Of a stretch of DNA of 64,000 nt, positions 18,301 through 25,242 are shown piece after piece. The notes under the pieces were generated by a model. It made no database searches, had not been told where the DNA came from, and saw only the letters and a list, made by a program, of their open reading frames with translations. The stretch is from contig WACF01000001.1 in NCBI GenBank assembly GCA_026192395.1, positions 3,284,309 to 3,348,308 on the forward strand, in the 5' to 3' direction. The stretch comes from Proteobacteria bacterium 005FR1. GTDB lineage: Bacteria > Pseudomonadota > Gammaproteobacteria > Pseudomonadales > Cellvibrionaceae. Within the stretch, counting starts at the first letter, position 1, and each line of letters opens with the position of its first letter. A program made the translations under genes and the position numbers.

Positions 18301-19185
18301 CTCGCCAAGCGTGGCTTCGATGTTCTCGAGATTCACCTGGTTGTTTGCGCTGCTCACGGAGAAGGCGAGCTCATAAGCCGGTAGATTCAGGTCGATGCCG
18401 AGCCGCTCCGCAAGCTGCGGCAGAACATCACCCTTGAGGAACACCAGGGCACGGCCATCGAGCTCCTCCAATGACTTCACCATGCCCTGCACCGCGAATT
18501 CATCCCCGGCGACCGCGCCCTCGAGATTGAAGGGCGACACCGCATCCTCGGCCAGGTTGCCGAGGTCGCCCAGGTCGCCCGCCAGTTTCGCGTCAAGGCC
18601 TTCCAACGATCCCCTGCCGACGATCGACATGTTCTGGCCCTGGCCGGGGGAGTCTACGTCCAGAGCTGTCAGGTGCAGATCGACATCCTCTTCAAGGCCG
18701 TCCACCCAAAACACCAGTTCGCTGTCCCGGACTCGCGCGGATTTGATAAACGGTATGGAGAAGGGACCGGTATCCGGCGGTGGCTCCTCCGGCGGCTCAC
18801 GGGTAATCACGCGAGCCCCCGAAGTGTGGAGATGGTGAATGAAGATCCGATCCCTGAAAAAGAGCGAAAGCGGTGCGATATTGACTTCAAAGTACCGCGC
18901 CGACAACTCCGCCAATGACGATCCCGGCGCCCGCTGCTTCAGCACCACGTTCTGGATACGCACTTCGGCGGGCAGGTAGAGGTCGATCTCTATATCGCCC
19001 AGCTGCTCGACGTCCCAGTCGCTGTAACGTTCAACCAGACTGATCAACACGTCCTTGTGTTCGCTCCAGTCCACCAGATTCACCGCCAGCACCAGGATCA
19101 CCACAAATGCGGGCAACACCGACACAACAGCTAGTAGCAGTGCCAGCACGAACCTGGAGATGCGAGCGAAGACTGCCATTCTCAT
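15373..19185 (-). CDS. Giant AsmA-family envelope protein with four internal repeats
   Basis: A 1270-residue protein, about twice the length of typical AsmA. One N-terminal membrane helix (residues 10-37) anchors it, and the rest should be periplasmic. The first 130 residues and the C-terminal part (residues about 1060-1240, with NGAVPALVIEALGLDLLEG and AEEIDLKLEARAKDFSIF) match the AsmA family. Between them a unit recurs with LGES-like motifs at residues 293, 500, 714 and 924, each followed by LQL...P.LRAEL..LLR.QD. The period is about 207-214 residues. AsmA-like proteins are thought to bridge the periplasm and move phospholipids between membranes. The gene stands alone on this strand. Confidence 0.88.
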   Translation of the reverse strand: MRMAVFARISRFVLALLLAVVSVLPAFVVILVLAVNLVDWSEHKDVLISLVERYSDWDVEQLGDIEIDLYLPAEVRIQNVVLKQRAPGSSLAELSARYFEVNIAPLSLFFRDRIFIHHLHTSGARVITREPPEEPPPDTGPFSIPFIKSARVRDSELVFWVDGLEEDVDLHLTALDVDSPGQGQNMSIVGRGSLEGLDAKLAGDLGDLGNLAEDAVSPFNLEGAVAGDEFAVQGMVKSLEELDGRALVFLKGDVLPQLAERLGIDLNLPAYELAFSVSSANNQVNLENIEATLGESTVRGDASLQLTGPKPSLRAELSSPLLRKRDVVSLFGEDAAPGESAQPGSSREPPSFDFLDALNADVSLKLAEYQGDELDALSGLDVNVKVKDGLLKVAGLVAVANEAFKLDAQMGPTREKAQSARIPFQLALSMAGDTLASKGEITAGARDFAYTAQVAGKGDNLSAVAESFGIALGDAPDYQLELAMAGSAEQVSFEDVRLTFGESSVQGTASLQLNEPTPSLQAELFSPLLREQDIATLIPTESDDDGSAGMQIANVSTGQATADAEAALDFLEALNGTLSYRVADYQGERLGIDSGQIEGRLQDGQLALAARAGAGGTVLSLDSTLGPQQQQQGRPTLPLSLELRTAGDSLSAAGFIASANGDLALRADAIADGDNLAGVAELFGISLADVPAYKVQAALAASPQGIIVQDMEATVGYSHIYGNVNLRLDREKPYLRADLGSSLLREQDLASLVPQDSEQRESAEGENSTVAQLDFLNGFDADISLTATELQGERLGRVSSGDVTARVQEGALSLEGRIGVEDLEFTVSGQLGAGQNGADVSADPASLPFSLEIAAAEDLLRTKGQLTAGPDGLGFELETSATGNSLDRIAQAFDFPIEEPPPYTLSFTANKSYGGITVPDLLLSLGESSLQAEATLQLNQPRPFLNADVQIVLLRQQDLGGLMPGGETENEYVFSREPFDFGILRQLDAELRLSMDRYVGPEGAELVEGMTIQAQLENGTLNLHPIKVGLAGGELDGRVQLDTSQDVAALKTGLSAERVGLNQLVSPFFDLQEADMEARGGMGADLDLTGAGRSPHELVSDLDGEFSWAIYNGAVPALVIEALGLDLLEGAVSWFGETVTTGVKCGVGRFNITEGTVHTETFLLSTTDSLVLGDGRVDLAAEEIDLKLEARAKDFSIFAGDSPVKIEGPLNNISVNAMTDELLAKIGAAALLALVNPALAVVPFTELGDEDEGECAALRKELERIRAESQ

Positions 19186-19274
19186 TCCGTATGCTCGAGA
19201 CGGAGCGCGCTGCGGCGCCCGAAAACAGCTGATGATCCACCATCCATGCCAGTCCTGACCTCAGGCGTAAGATT

Positions 19275-19307
19275 CCGGACGCCCATATTGGTGTGTCCGG
19301 TTTTTTT
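19275..19307 (+). terminator. Intrinsic terminator-like hairpin in the cold-shock gene leader
   Basis: CCGGAC at 19275-19280 pairs with GTCCGG at 19295-19300, extended by two further pairs, and is followed by seven T at 19301-19307. It points rightwards and lies about 100 bases before the cold-shock gene start. No rightward gene ends here, so it may act as an attenuator in the csp leader. Confidence 0.6.
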
Positions 19308-19410
19308 GGCCTCGGTTTGGCATGCCTGAAGTGGGGGTATCGGGAAGGAAGACCCACTCCTGGCGCCCACCAATCGCGCAACACCCACACCAACGAGGAC
19401 TAAGCAGCGT

Positions 19411-19617
19411 ATGAGCACAGGAACAGTAAAGTGGTTTGATGCAGAGAAGGGATTCGGCTTCATCACCCCCGATGATGGAAGCAAGGACCTGTTCGTGCAC
19501 CATTCGGAAATTCAGGCCGGGGGCGGTTATGCGACGCTCAAAGACGGCCAGAAGGTTGAATTCGAAGAAGGCCAGGGTAAAAAAGGTCCGGCCGCCAACA
19601 ACGTTCGTCCCTTGTAA
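19411..19617 (+). CDS. Cold-shock domain protein (CspA family)
   Basis: A 68-residue single-domain RNA/ssDNA-binding protein. It opens [18 protein letters not shown] with the RNP1 motif KGFGFI and has RNP2 as LFVHHS, both intact. The end, [13 protein letters not shown], is typical of the family. Such proteins act as RNA chaperones and anti-terminators, at low temperature or constitutively. The leader of about 225 bases after the divergent AsmA start contains a terminator-like hairpin, consistent with post-transcriptional control. I did not find a classical cold-box. Confidence 0.96.
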   Translation: MSTGTVKWFDAEKGFGFITPDDGSKDLFVHHSEIQAGGGYATLKDGQKVEFEEGQGKKGPAANNVRPL

Positions 19618-20045
19618 GGACACTTGTCGCGAAGCGCTCTGCGGAATGCAGCCGCCGCTGCTTCCGCGCGCCTCCTGTGAGCTTGCCTTCCGGCTCGGAC
19701 CAGCCCGGCAACGTCGCTATCCCGTGCTCTAAAATGCAACGATCTTCGGGGTGGAGGTTTTGGCGACGGACAAGAACGCGGAGTAAGCTGGTGCATTGAG
19801 CGTGACGCCAGGAAGCCGAGCCGACTGCCTTTGTGCATAACGTTGAACAACCTGCCGGAAGCAATACGTCAGCTAAGAGTGAATTGAGTCGCAGGAACAT
19901 CAGTCACTCTTTCCCTATAATCCCGCCACATCGATTGGGTATTCAGTTTGGGTTAAGTTTGGCGCTCGCAAAATAACGCCGCAATCCCATTCAGGATAGC
20001 CAGACGTCTACTGCGAACTCTAACAACTCGTTTACGGAAAGGACT
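19618..20045. other. Gene-free region between cold-shock and OmpA-type genes
   Basis: About 430 bases without a convincing gene on either strand. Short open frames here lack family features and ribosome binding sites. A perfect TATAAT occurs at 19916-19921, about 125 bases before the next gene, but without a good -35 at normal spacing, so it is only a weak promoter candidate. Confidence 0.4.
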
Positions 20046-20711
20046 ATGAAAAAACTCCTGCTGATTCTCCCGTTCATCCTCGCCACCAGTGCCTGTACCA
20101 CTTACGACGCCTACACGGGTGAGCAAAAAACCAGCGCGACGGCGAAAGGCGCCGGTGTGGGCGCCGGGGTGGGTGCGGTATTGGCTTACTTGCGTAACAA
20201 GGACGAAGACAGCACAACCCGCCGGCAACGGATTCTCCAGGGCGCGGCGGTGGGCGGTGCTCTCGGCGGTGGGGCGGGTTACTACATGGACAACCAGGAA
20301 GCGAAGTTGCGCAAGCAGTTGCGCGGCAGCGGCGTCAGCGTGCAGCGGGACGGGGACAACATCAACCTGATCATGCCAGGGAACATCACCTTTCCCAGCG
20401 ATGGCGCTAGTATCAAGCCGAGCTTCTACAGTGTCCTGGACTCGGTTACCGAAGTGCTGAAAGAGTATGACCGAACGATCATCGTTGCTTCGGGCCATAC
20501 CGATAGCACCGGTTCGGATTCCTACAATCAACTTCTCTCGGAAAAACGGGCTCGTTCAGTCAACGATTATTTCCTCAATAGAGGGATTTTGCCGGACCGG
20601 CTGGAAAGTGTGGGTTTTGGTGAGTCTCAACCGGTTGCCAGCAATGAAACGCCGCAAGGTCGGGAGCAAAACCGCCGCGTCGAACTGACGCTGGTGCCCA
20701 TCACCAGCTAG
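20046..20711 (+). CDS. OmpA-family peptidoglycan-binding lipoprotein (YiaD-like)
   Basis: A 221-residue outer-membrane lipoprotein. The start is preceded by GGAAAGG. The signal MKKLLLILPFILATSAC gives lipidated Cys17. Two glycine-zipper segments follow (GAGVGAGVGAVLAYL and GAAVGGALGGGAGYYMD). The C-terminal OmpA domain from about residue 105 has the peptidoglycan-binding signature ASGHTDSTGS...NQLLSEKRARSV and ends REQNRRVEL. This order, lipobox-glycine zipper-OmpA, is that of YiaD-type proteins that tie the outer membrane to the wall. It is transcribed alone and followed by a probable terminator. Confidence 0.92.
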   Translation: MKKLLLILPFILATSACTTYDAYTGEQKTSATAKGAGVGAGVGAVLAYLRNKDEDSTTRRQRILQGAAVGGALGGGAGYYMDNQEAKLRKQLRGSGVSVQRDGDNINLIMPGNITFPSDGASIKPSFYSVLDSVTEVLKEYDRTIIVASGHTDSTGSDSYNQLLSEKRARSVNDYFLNRGILPDRLESVGFGESQPVASNETPQGREQNRRVELTLVPITS

Positions 20712-20750
20712 TGGTTATTGCAGAAAATCCACTCTGCGAAGAACGGGTTG

Positions 20751-20788
20751 TAGCGGTCGTTACATGATCGCTATAGCTCGTTTTTTTT
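20751..20788 (+). terminator. Probable intrinsic terminator after the OmpA-type gene
   Basis: TAGCGGTC at 20751-20758 pairs with GATCGCTA at 20766-20773 (one G-U pair), followed after seven bases by eight T at 20781-20788. The gap between stem and T run lowers confidence. Confidence 0.45.
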
Positions 20789-20866
20789 GCGCAGATAGAG
20801 AAAACTAATTTCGATTTCGCGTCCGTAAATGGCGGGATCACTAGCCGCTTAGCGCAGCTGAACAGG

Positions 20867-21169
20867 TCAATGTCCATCGCTCGGAGTAGGCGAATAGAGA
20901 GTGATAAGCGAGCTAACCTCTTCAACTGCACATTGGAGATCAGCTTTCATTCTGGAAACCTTTTCTTTGATGCCGTCAGCGTACATCGCTGCCCCGCGCA
21001 GCGTCTCCTGATCTACCGACTCGCTCAGCCGTCCAATTGATGTGAAGGCGTCGCACAAGAATGAGCACTGGTCTTGCAGTTCGGCGAAGTCATCGTAAAG
21101 ACCTAACATCGTCATTTGTATGGCCTTGGCATCAAGTTGCTCCACTCTTCCTTTCTTCTGTTTGTCCAT
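20867..21169 (-). CDS. Small hypothetical protein
   Basis: I do not recognise this 100-residue protein. The start is set at the ATG giving MDKQKKGRVEQLDAKAIQM; the frame stays open upstream to 21232, but that part looks non-coding. It is predicted to be mostly helical, soluble and acidic, with a segment DDFAELQDQCSFLCDAF containing two cysteines. It has no signal peptide. It stands alone between the OmpA-type gene and the decayed PhnB-like copy. A small cytoplasmic protein of accessory character is likely. Confidence 0.55.
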   Translation of the reverse strand: MDKQKKGRVEQLDAKAIQMTMLGLYDDFAELQDQCSFLCDAFTSIGRLSESVDQETLRGAAMYADGIKEKVSRMKADLQCAVEEVSSLITLYSPTPSDGH

Positions 21170-21232
21170 ATCTCTGACCTGCCGCTGTCCCTTATTCTGA
21201 CTACTGTCAAAGCAATTGGCCCCGCCCGCCAC

Positions 21233-21536
21233 TAAGAAATCCTTAGTGGAGTGTCAGCGTTCATCGATGGGCGTGGCCGACAGGCCAGAAACTAGGGCAT
21301 TCGGAGTAACAGCACCACGCAATAAATTGCGGGTACGATCGGAATGCTGTGAAAAAGTGGCGTTTTTCACGGCCACGGGGTTCCGCGAATCAAGTCACAA
21401 TGACTCGGTTGACCCACTGCGCCAGCTGAGCTCCATCGCTCGTGTCGCGAGCGGGGTGATTGATCCGCTGTGGCGGGTGCACTTATGAACGGAGTGTGCT
21501 GGGGCAGAGCTCTGTTTTGATCACCTTTTTTTTCTC
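21233..21536. other. Gene-free region with a perfect inverted repeat
   Basis: No gene is supported. The main structure is GTGAAAAA-gtggcg-TTTTTCAC at 21349-21370, a hairpin whose T run lies inside the stem, so it is not a typical terminator. It could be a protein binding site. Confidence 0.3.
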
Positions 21537-21564
21537 TGTCGAATCACTCTCATACCATACCGCT
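21537..21564 (+). promoter_or_regulatory. Degenerate ECF42-type promoter before decayed PhnB copy
   Basis: TGTCGA at 21537-21542 is intact; the expected -10 position about 40 bases before the start reads CGCT at 21561-21564 with an 18-base spacer. The layout is the same as at 14687, 22004 and 23780, but the -10 element is damaged, in line with decay of the gene it served. Confidence 0.35.
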
Positions 21565-21603
21565 AGTTCAGTCTCACAATTGAATGAACCATTGGAGGCG
21601 CAA

Positions 21604-21887
21604 ATGACCACCCCAGCAGAGAATACCGTTCTCCTTTGGTACGACGGCGGTGCCGAAGACGCGGCCGGCTTTTACGCGAAGACCTTTCCGGAGGCGAGGA
21701 AAGCGCCTGTGGCTGGTGCAAGGACAAATGGGGCCTGTCCTGGCAGATAACCCCCATCGCGCTGACCAGGGCAATTGCCGACCCAGACCCGGCAGCTGCC
21801 AAACGCGCGTTCGACGCAATGATGATGAGAAAGATCGACATTGCCACGACAGAGGCAGCACTTGCCGGTCGTGCTGTATCGATCTAG
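21604..21887 (+). pseudogene. Decayed PhnB-like VOC gene with internal deletion
   Basis: The first 30 codons read MTTPAENTVLLWYDGGAEDA and on to KTFPE, matching the start of the PhnB-like gene at 14754. The frame then shifts and the sequence resumes in another frame at ESACGWCKDKWGLSWQI, running to the stop at 21887. About 200 bases of the family are missing between the two parts, so the glyoxalase fold cannot form. The retained 3' part is strongly similar to the 14754 gene at nucleotide level. It is a relic of a duplication. Confidence 0.85.
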
Positions 21888-22003
21888 GCAAGCGCTTCGC
21901 GGGCCAGGGTGCCGGGTGATGTCCTGCGTAAGCACCGATCTTTCCCCCACCTGTCAGCCACAGATCTTCAGCTGAGCTGACCCCTGTGATAGAAACAAAG
22001 GCC

Positions 22004-22030
22004 TGTCGAAACCCCGCCTGCCCGATCGAC
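22004..22030 (+). promoter_or_regulatory. Candidate ECF42-type promoter of the sigma operon
   Basis: TGTCGA at 22004-22009, a 17-base spacer, then CGAC at 22027-22030, about 40 bases before the SRPBCC gene start. This matches the motif reported for ECF42 sigma factors and would let the sigma factor control its own operon. Confidence 0.6.
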
Positions 22031-22068
22031 TAGAGGGCATTCTTTTCCCCATCAACGAGGAACCAACG

Positions 22069-22512
22069 ATGAAAACCACCGTTGAGACCGTGGTAAAAGC
22101 CAGCCGCGACAAGGTCTGGGAGGCCTGGAACAAGCCCGATGACATCATGCAGTGGAATGCCGCCCAGGACGACTGGCATACCACGCGCAGTGTGGTGGAC
22201 CTGCGCGAAGGTGGGGGCTTCCTGTCGCGCATGGAGGCGAAGGACGGCAGTGTGGGCTTTGACTTCGAAGAAGTTTACACGCGCGTTGTGCCTTGTGAGC
22301 TGATCGCCTACCGGATGAGCAACGGCAGGGAGGTCGAGATTGAATTTATCGATCAGGCCGATGGCGTGCTTGTCCGGGAGACCTTTGACGCCGAGACCGA
22401 AAACTCGGCCGAAATGCAACGTGACGGCTGGCAATCCATTCTGAACAACTTCGCGCGCTACGTGGAGGGCCGTTGCCTGGAAAGCCGTTATGCAGAGGAC
22501 CAAGGTGCCTGA
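22069..22512 (+). CDS. SRPBCC/AHSA1-domain protein
   Basis: A 147-residue protein of the START-like AHSA1 family, opening MKTTVETVVKASRDKVWEAW, then NKPDDIMQWN and a terminal helix QRDGWQSILNNFARYVE. The fold makes a hydrophobic pocket; bacterial members of this type are often encoded next to ECF sigma factors or ArsR regulators, but their ligands are mostly unknown. GAGGAA lies upstream of the start. Its stop is two bases before the GTG start proposed for the sigma factor, so translation is probably coupled. A candidate ECF42 promoter lies 40 bases upstream. Confidence 0.9.
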   Translation: MKTTVETVVKASRDKVWEAWNKPDDIMQWNAAQDDWHTTRSVVDLREGGGFLSRMEAKDGSVGFDFEEVYTRVVPCELIAYRMSNGREVEIEFIDQADGVLVRETFDAETENSAEMQRDGWQSILNNFARYVEGRCLESRYAEDQGA

Positions 22513-22514
22513 CC

Positions 22515-23816
22515 GTGGCCGGTGACGCGCTGCATCGACGGATCGATGCGATCTACCAGGAGGAGTCGAGCCGCGTGTTTGCCACGCTCATCCGGCTGCT
22601 CAACGGGGATTTCGATCTCGCCGAAGAGGCGCTGCATGATGCCTTTGTCGCGGCCATGGATCAGTGGCCGCGACAGGGTGTGCCGGACAAGCCCAGGGCC
22701 TGGCTGGTGAGTGCGGGCCGCTTCAAGGCGATCGACCGGCTGCGGCGCCAGGGCCGCTTTGATGCGAGCATTCCAACGCTGCTCGCGGAGATCGAGGCGC
22801 AGTCCGAACCGGAGGAGCTGGACGAACAGACGATCGAGGACGATCAGCTACGTTTGATATTCACCTGCTGTCACCCGGGCCTGTCCCGCGAGGCGCAGCT
22901 GGCTTTGACGCTGCGCGAGGTCTGCGGCCTGACCACGGAAGCCATTGCCGCCGCCTTCCTGCTTTCCACGCCCGCGCTGGCCCAGCGTATCGTGCGGGCC
23001 AAGGCCAAAATCCGCGACGCCCGCATCCCCTACGAAGTGCCTGATCGCGAGGCCCTGCCGGAACGACTGGATGCGGTGCTTCAGGTGATTTATCTGATGT
23101 TCAACGAAGGCTACTCGGCATCGGCTGGCGATAACGTCACCCTGGCTGAGTTGTCCTCCGAAGCCATTCGCCTCGGTCATCTGTTGCACCAGCTGATGCC
23201 CGACGGCGAGGTCACCGGCCTGCTGGCCTTGATGCTCCTCCATGACGCGCGCCGTGACGCCCGCACCACACCGGCCGGTGATCTGGTTCCGCTGGAAAAG
23301 CAGGACCGCGCGGTGTGGGACCGCGCGCGAAGCGTCGAAGGCTGCGCGTTGGTGGAAGAGGCCTTGCGCTCACCGCGCATTGGCCCCTATGGCTTGCAGG
23401 CGGCAATTGCCGCGGTGCATGCCGAGGCGCCCAGCTCGGACCACACGGACTGGAAGCAGATCGTCGGGCTTTACGATCTGCTGCTGCGCTTCAACGACTC
23501 GCCGGTAGTGGCACTTAATCGGGCCGTGGCGATTGCGATGCGCGATGGACCGGAAGCCGGGCTGCTGCTGATCGACACGATACTGGAGCAGGGGGCGTTG
23601 CAGCGCTATCACCTGGCTCACGCCGCGAAGGCGGATCTGTACCGGCGGCTGGGGCGTAAGGCTGCCGCGCTGGAATGCTGCGAGCGGGCCCTGGCACTGG
23701 CGCAGCAGGCGCCGGAGCGTCGCTACCTCGAGCAGATGCTTGGGGAGATCAAAAAACTACAGGAATTACCGCACCACTGTGTCGAACGAGCGGGTCGCCC
23801 GACGACAAGGGAATGA
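22515..23816 (+). CDS. ECF42-type sigma factor with long C-terminal extension
   Basis: A 433-residue RNA polymerase sigma factor. Region 2 is at residues about 10-80 (ESSRVFATLIRLLNGDFDLAEEALHDAF and PRAWLVSAGRFKAIDRLRRQGR). Region 4 is at about 110-170 (REVCGLTTEAIAAAFLLSTPALAQRIVRAKAKIRD). The remaining 250 residues are a helical, TPR-like extension with MFNEGYSASAGD and LYDLLLRFNDSPVVALNRAVA. This is the ECF42 pattern, in which the extension rather than a separate anti-sigma is thought to control activity and YCII (DGPF) proteins are neighbours. The GTG at 22515 is chosen from its position two bases after the previous stop; an in-frame ATG at 22473 would overlap that gene. The start is uncertain. 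Confidence 0.9.
   Translation: MAGDALHRRIDAIYQEESSRVFATLIRLLNGDFDLAEEALHDAFVAAMDQWPRQGVPDKPRAWLVSAGRFKAIDRLRRQGRFDASIPTLLAEIEAQSEPEELDEQTIEDDQLRLIFTCCHPGLSREAQLALTLREVCGLTTEAIAAAFLLSTPALAQRIVRAKAKIRDARIPYEVPDREALPERLDAVLQVIYLMFNEGYSASAGDNVTLAELSSEAIRLGHLLHQLMPDGEVTGLLALMLLHDARRDARTTPAGDLVPLEKQDRAVWDRARSVEGCALVEEALRSPRIGPYGLQAAIAAVHAEAPSSDHTDWKQIVGLYDLLLRFNDSPVVALNRAVAIAMRDGPEAGLLLIDTILEQGALQRYHLAHAAKADLYRRLGRKAAALECCERALALAQQAPERRYLEQMLGEIKKLQELPHHCVERAGRPTTRE
23780..23806 (+). promoter_or_regulatory. Candidate ECF42-type promoter of DUF1428-YCII-VOC genes
   Basis: TGTCGA at 23780-23785, a 17-base spacer, then CGAC at 23803-23806, inside the last codons of the sigma gene and about 46 bases before the DUF1428 start. 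It is identical in layout to the motif at 22004. Confidence 0.6.
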
Positions 23817-23852
23817 AAGCAAGCTGCTTCAACTCAAGAGGAGAATCTCATA

Positions 23853-24212
23853 ATGAGCTACATCGACGGCTTTGTAATCCCGGTCCCAAAAGACAGCAAG
23901 GAGGAGTTTATTCGGCACGCCGAAACGGCGGACAAGATGATCATGGAGTTCGGTGCCCTCAGCATTCTGGAATGTTGGGCCGACGATGTGCCGGAAGGCA
24001 AGCTCACGGATTTTTACCGCGCCGTGGAGACAAAGGAAGGAGAGACAGTCGTTTTTGCCTGGATTGAATGGCCGAGCAAGGAAGTCCGCGACGCCGGCAT
24101 GGCGCGCATGATCGAAGATCCCCGCATGGACCCGGAGAACAACCCGATGCCCTTTGATGGCAAGCGGATGATCTACGGTGGCTTTGTGCCTGTGGTGCAA
24201 CTGAGTAAATGA
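23853..24212 (+). CDS. DUF1428 family protein
   Basis: A 119-residue cytoplasmic protein starting MSYIDGFVIPVPKDSKEEF behind AGAGGAGAA. It has the family's ECWADDVPEGKLTDFYRAV and ends with FDGKRMIYGGFVPVV, diagnostic for DUF1428 (E. coli YbaA relatives). The fold is a ferredoxin-like dimeric alpha-beta barrel; the function is unknown. It follows the sigma gene by 36 bases and has its own candidate ECF42 promoter, so it is likely a regulon member. Confidence 0.92.
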   Translation: MSYIDGFVIPVPKDSKEEFIRHAETADKMIMEFGALSILECWADDVPEGKLTDFYRAVETKEGETVVFAWIEWPSKEVRDAGMARMIEDPRMDPENNPMPFDGKRMIYGGFVPVVQLSK

Positions 24213-24295
24213 ATATAGTGGGATAGCCGCTTGCTGGCATCCACGAGCGAAGCCACGCCGGGAGGCGACTCGCCGCCGGGTTGCCCTTTGTCTTG

Positions 24296-24326
24296 TCATG
24301 GATCCCGGCCCTCGCCGGGATGACGC
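24296..24326. repeat. Diverged REP-like palindrome
   Basis: ATCCCGGC-CCTC-GCCGGGAT at 24302-24321, preceded by GTCATGG and followed by GACG. It resembles the ATTCCGGC elements but with a changed stem. It lies between the DUF1428 and YCII genes. Confidence 0.6.
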
Positions 24327-24397
24327 GCAGTGGTGGTCGACCTCTGCGCCGGCATTTGCGAAACGCATGGGAAAGCCCGTAAACCTGGAGAAAAACT

Positions 24398-24778
24398 ATG
24401 AAATATCTTTGCCTGGTGTATTACAACGAGGCCACCATCAAGCGGATGTCCCAGGAGGAGTGGGACAGCTTGAACCGTGAATGCATGGCCTGCGTGCAGG
24501 ACCTGACCGAAGGCGGCCACTATATCGATGGCGCGCCCCTGCAAACCACAGATACGGCTACCACGGTACGGGTTCGCAATGGCAAGGCCGTCACCACTGA
24601 TGGCCCTTTTGCCGAAACCAAGGAACAGCTGGCGGGCTTTTACTTGCTTGAAGCGCGGGACCTGAACGAAGCGCTCCGGCTCGCCCAAAAAATCCCACCC
24701 GCGCGCTATGGCAGCGTGGAGGTGCGCCCGGTGAGAGAGCCGGTGGCAGAGGGCAATATCCTCAGTGCTCATGGGTAA
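24398..24778 (+). CDS. YCII-related (DGPF) protein
   Basis: A 126-residue protein starting MKYLCLVYYNEATIKRMSQEEW, with TDGPFAETKEQLAGFYLLEARD, the DGPF signature of YCII-related proteins. These small dimeric alpha-beta proteins are the standard genomic partner of ECF42 sigma factors. The His-Asp pair of enzymatic YciI is not evident, so no reaction is assigned. GGAGA lies before the start. A weak variant of the promoter motif (GGTCGA at 24335-24340) is upstream, but the -10 match is poor. Confidence 0.93.
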   Translation: MKYLCLVYYNEATIKRMSQEEWDSLNRECMACVQDLTEGGHYIDGAPLQTTDTATTVRVRNGKAVTTDGPFAETKEQLAGFYLLEARDLNEALRLAQKIPPARYGSVEVRPVREPVAEGNILSAHG

Positions 24779-24834
24779 TTCTTGTGGGACCCCGGTCAGA
24801 GTCCGCCTTTGAAACAACCAGGAGCTTTTAAACT

Positions 24835-25242
24835 ATGTCACCGATGATATTCGTCAACTTGCCCGTCGCCGACCTGGGTGCATCGATGAACTTTTATCGT
24901 GCACTCGGCTTTGAAAACAATCCGCAATTCACCGACGATACAGCGGCCTGCATGGTGATCAGTGAAACCCTTAACGTCCTGCTGCTTACGCACAGTAAAT
25001 GGAAAACTTTTACCGATCGGCCGATTCCCCCGGCGACCTCCGGTGAAGTGATGCTGGCGATCAGCTGTGACAGCCGTGAGCGAGTAGATGCGATGAACGA
25101 AGCTGCGGCGGCTAATGGGGGTGAAGCGGATATCAACGCGAAACAGGATCTGTATTTCATGTACAGCCGCAGTCTGGCGGACCCGGATGGCCATATCTGG
25201 GAGCCTTTGTGGATGGGCATGAGCGAAGTGCCGGCGGGCTAG
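24835..25242 (+). CDS. VOC (glyoxalase-fold) family protein
   Basis: A 135-residue protein starting MSPMIFVNLPVADLGASMNFYRALGF, the typical first strand and helix of the vicinal-oxygen-chelate fold. It ends with YSRSLADPDGHIWEPLWM, where DPDGHIWE carries the usual C-terminal metal-site glutamate. Such proteins include lactoylglutathione lyases and antibiotic-binding proteins; the substrate is unknown. AGGAG precedes the start. It follows the YCII gene by 56 bases without its own promoter motif, so it is probably the last gene of that transcript. Confidence 0.92.
   Translation: MSPMIFVNLPVADLGASMNFYRALGFENNPQFTDDTAACMVISETLNVLLLTHSKWKTFTDRPIPPATSGEVMLAISCDSRERVDAMNEAAAANGGEADINAKQDLYFMYSRSLADPDGHIWEPLWMGMSEVPAG

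Noticed and set aside
19916-19921. TATAAT box before the OmpA-type lipoprotein gene
   Set aside because: No -35 element at normal spacing and about 125 bases from the start; kept only as a weak remark.
24335-24361. Possible fourth ECF42-type promoter before the YCII gene
   Set aside because: GGTCGA departs from TGTCGA and the -10 position reads GCGA; the match is too weak to call, although the distance to the start is right.
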